In this document: piece by piece, positions 5,296 through 7,182 of the stretch
How positions within the stretch are numbered: the first letter of the stretch is position 1
Layout: each line of letters starts with the position of its first letter
From: UMGS1052 sp045580005
GTDB taxonomy: Bacteria; Bacillota; Clostridia; Oscillospirales; CAG-382
Length of the DNA: 7,182 bases
Assembly (NCBI GenBank): GCA_045580005.1
Contig: JAZNMZ010000045.1
Location: 1 to 7,182, forward strand
Direction: 5' to 3'
Position numbers and translations under genes: made by a program
The notes under the pieces: generated by a model
The model's input: the letters and a program-made list of their open reading frames with translations, nothing else
Told to the model about the DNA's origin: nothing
The model's database searches: none

Positions 5296-7182
5296 ATGAG
5301 AATTTTCAAGAGCACACTTGCAAGCATTCTCGCAGTAATTATGATACTGTCTGTAGTGCCTGCAACTGTTTTTGCAGCTTCTGCGGAGAGTTTCGCTGAT
5401 TTTCCGAGCGAGGCTAACGGCAACGCATGGGCAATAGAGGCTATGACAGCTGCAGTTGAAAACGGACTTATCACAGGCTACGAGGATCAGACAGTTCGTC
5501 CCACCGACTATCTGACAAGAGCGCAGATGGCTGCGATTATTAACAGAGCATTCGGTGCGACAGTTCAGGCTGACATTGAGGGTAAATTTCCTGATGTTAC
5601 AAAGGCTGATTGGTTCTACGAGGACATAGCCAAGGCTGTTAATATGCAGACCTTTACAGGCAACTCCGACGGATATATGTATCCGAACTCCCCAATCACA
5701 AGACAGGACGCATTCCTTGTTATTGCAAGAGCTCTTGTTATAAGCACAAACGACATATCGGCACTTTCTACATTTGCTGACGGTGCGCAGGTTGCTCCTT
5801 ATGCGGCAAACGCACTTGCAGCTTTTGTCAGAAGAAGCTATGCAAACGGCTATGGCGATGGCACACTCCGTCCGACAGGCTACATATCAAGGCAGGAGTT
5901 TGCGCAGCTCATGCACAACATTTTCTCGCACTACAACAGAGGCAGCGGCGCTGTTACTCTCGGTGAGGTTGCAAGAGGAAGTGTTGTCCTTACAGGCCGT
6001 GATGTATATTTCTACGACTCAGTTATCCCGGGAGACCTTGTTATCGGTGACGGTGTTGGCAACAGCACAATACACATCGCAAATGTAAAGGTTGGCGGAA
6101 GAATTATCTTCAGAGGAGCTGAGGGCAAAGTTACAATCACAGGCACAACACTTGGCAGCCTTATTGTAACAAACGACATCAACGGAACAATTCCTTTCAA
6201 CCACTACTCAACAGAGGCGATCTTTACAAACGCTGTATATAACACACCTGCAACATTCCTTGACAGAAGTGTTGCGGCAGGCTCTGTTTCGGGTACAGGT
6301 AAGGGCGATCACGATACAACAGTAAACGGAAATGAAGATGCCGGCACAGGTACACAGACCCCTGTCGGTCCTTCAGGTCCTTCGGGCCCATCGCGTCCCT
6401 CCGGACCCTCAGGTCCTTCGGTTGTCAATGCAAACTACAAGATTGAATACTATCTGCAGAATTTAGCCGATGATAACTACACCAAGCAATCTCCCGACGA
6501 GTCAAATTCAGCACAGGTAGGCACAGAGATTACTCTTGACGCTTCAACAGCCAAGGCTTTTGAAGGCTTTACTCTTAATCCCGGTCACCCCGACGCTGTA
6601 ATGTCGGGTACGGTTTATACAGTCCCTGCTCTTGTTCTTAAGTTATACTATACACGCGATAAGTACAATGTAAACTTCTACACAAATAAAGACGATACGG
6701 TAGCATTACATACAATCCCCGATGTAAAATACGGAGCAACAATTCCGGCAAACGAGATTCCGGGCAATTATGATAGTGACCCCAATTTTGAGGGCTGGTA
6801 TTATGAGGACGGAACAGAAGAAAAGCCGTTTAATTCAACAGTTACAATAAGCTCCGCAACAGCGAAAGTATACGCAAAGTGGAAAACAACTCACAATGTA
6901 TATTTCTACTCCAACGGCAGTCTTGTTGAAACAAAGAATGTAGCTGACGGCAGCAAGATATCACCGCTCCCCACAGCACAGTATGCCGACCACGAGCTTA
7001 TCGGCTGGTTCTATAATGACGGCACAGCTGAAGTACAGCTCACAACAGAAACAGAAATCACTTCTGACATTGTAGCATACGCAAAGTGGCAGAAGATAGC
7101 GACAGTATATCACAAAGTATACTTCTACTCCAACGGCAGTCTTGTTGAAACAAAGAATGTGGCCGACGGCAGCAAGATAGCG
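5296..7182 (+). CDS. SLH-domain surface protein with collagen-like linker and Flg_new repeats (3' end outside window)
   Basis: A secreted wall-bound protein; 629 codons are present and the frame is open to the right edge. The signal peptide is 1-27 (ending VPATVFA). Three SLH repeats cover about 33-87, 97-147 and 159-210, with the anchor-type motifs LTRAQ, ITRQD and SRQE; such triplets bind pyruvylated wall polysaccharide in other Firmicutes. Residues 220-325 are Gly/Val/Ile/Thr-rich with short alternating strands (PGDLVIGDGVGNSTIHIANV), suggesting a beta-helix-like fold. A collagen-like GPS run is at 358-375. A MucBP-like module lies at about 381-454 (YKIEYYLQNL ... LKLYYTR). Flg_new/Listeria-Bacteroides repeats follow at about 457-529 and 533-599, with a third beginning at 606; complete copies end in YAKW. 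Likely role: surface adhesion or S-layer-associated structure; the ligand is unknown. Confidence 0.93.
   Translation, partial: MRIFKSTLASILAVIMILSVVPATVFAASAESFADFPSEANGNAWAIEAMTAAVENGLITGYEDQTVRPTDYLTRAQMAAIINRAFGATVQADIEGKFPDVTKADWFYEDIAKAVNMQTFTGNSDGYMYPNSPITRQDAFLVIARALVISTNDISALSTFADGAQVAPYAANALAAFVRRSYANGYGDGTLRPTGYISRQEFAQLMHNIFSHYNRGSGAVTLGEVARGSVVLTGRDVYFYDSVIPGDLVIGDGVGNSTIHIANVKVGGRIIFRGAEGKVTITGTTLGSLIVTNDINGTIPFNHYSTEAIFTNAVYNTPATFLDRSVAAGSVSGTGKGDHDTTVNGNEDAGTGTQTPVGPSGPSGPSRPSGPSGPSVVNANYKIEYYLQNLADDNYTKQSPDESNSAQVGTEITLDASTAKAFEGFTLNPGHPDAVMSGTVYTVPALVLKLYYTRDKYNVNFYTNKDDTVALHTIPDVKYGATIPANEIPGNYDSDPNFEGWYYEDGTEEKPFNSTVTISSATAKVYAKWKTTHNVYFYSNGSLVETKNVADGSKISPLPTAQYADHELIGWFYNDGTAEVQLTTETEITSDIVAYAKWQKIATVYHKVYFYSNGSLVETKNVADGSKIA
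6367..6420 (+). repeat. Collagen-like Gly-Pro-Ser repeat coding segment
   Basis: Six triplets at residues 358-375: GPS three times, RPS once, GPS twice. Codons vary between copies (GGT, GGC, GGA; CCT, CCC, CCA; TCA, TCG, TCC), so it is not a fresh slippage tract. It joins the SLH/beta region to the repeat region and probably acts as an extended linker. Confidence 0.85.
6898..7179 (+). repeat. Tandem Flg_new repeat pair with near-identical DNA
   Basis: The 63 nt at 6898-6960 recur at 7117-7179, a period of 219 nt (73 codons). They differ at only three positions, all synonymous third bases (TAT/TAC, GTA/GTG, GCT/GCC). The encoded 21-residue segment, starting VYFYSNGSLVETKNV, is identical in both copies. 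The second copy is cut by the window edge. Confidence 0.93.

Overview
The window reads as a chromosomal segment from a Gram-positive, Clostridia-type Firmicute, probably Oscillospiraceae/Ruminococcus-like. The basis is the rimP-nusA-ylxR-ylxQ-infB gene order, moderate GC content, strong TTGACA-type promoters, purine-rich Shine-Dalgarno sites, and an SLH-domain surface protein that also carries Flg_new-type repeats. The genus is inference.

Left half (1-3262, minus strand): the conserved transcription/translation operon, read from right to left as rimP, nusA, ylxR (rnpM), ylxQ and infB. infB is cut by the left window edge, leaving 264 N-terminal codons. Gaps are short (42 and 64 nt) or absent (TGATG stop/start overlap between ylxR and ylxQ; 3 nt between ylxQ and infB), and no terminator is visible inside. 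A good promoter (TTGAAA-17-TATTAT) drives the operon. It is followed by a leader of about 100 nt with a perfect 13-bp hairpin. NusA has two departures from the family norm: a strongly acidic insertion in its N-terminal domain, and a GTKN instead of a GxxG loop in KH1.

Centre (3263-4363): a divergent promoter region, then one monocistronic gene for a flavin reductase-like FMN-binding protein with a lysine-rich tail. A perfect 9-bp inverted repeat abuts the -35 box of its promoter. The following 252-nt gap holds a second near-consensus promoter (TTGACA-17-TATTAT) and a potentially structured leader. The first 15 nt of the two plus-strand promoters match at 14 positions.

Right (4364-7182, plus strand): a two-gene envelope operon. 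The first gene encodes a membrane-anchored protein with a Pro/Asp/Thr-rich stalk and a helical outer domain. The second encodes a secreted SLH protein, open at the right edge, with a signal peptide, three SLH repeats, a beta-rich segment, a collagen-like GPS linker, a MucBP-like module and tandem Flg_new (Listeria-Bacteroides) repeats. The last two repeats begin with nearly identical DNA. The likely logic is that the SLH repeats hold the protein on the cell wall while the repeats project outward; the co-transcribed membrane protein may span membrane and wall beside it.

No RNA gene, mobile element or CRISPR array was seen. The most interesting part is the envelope pair; no clearly new defence or catalytic system is evident.
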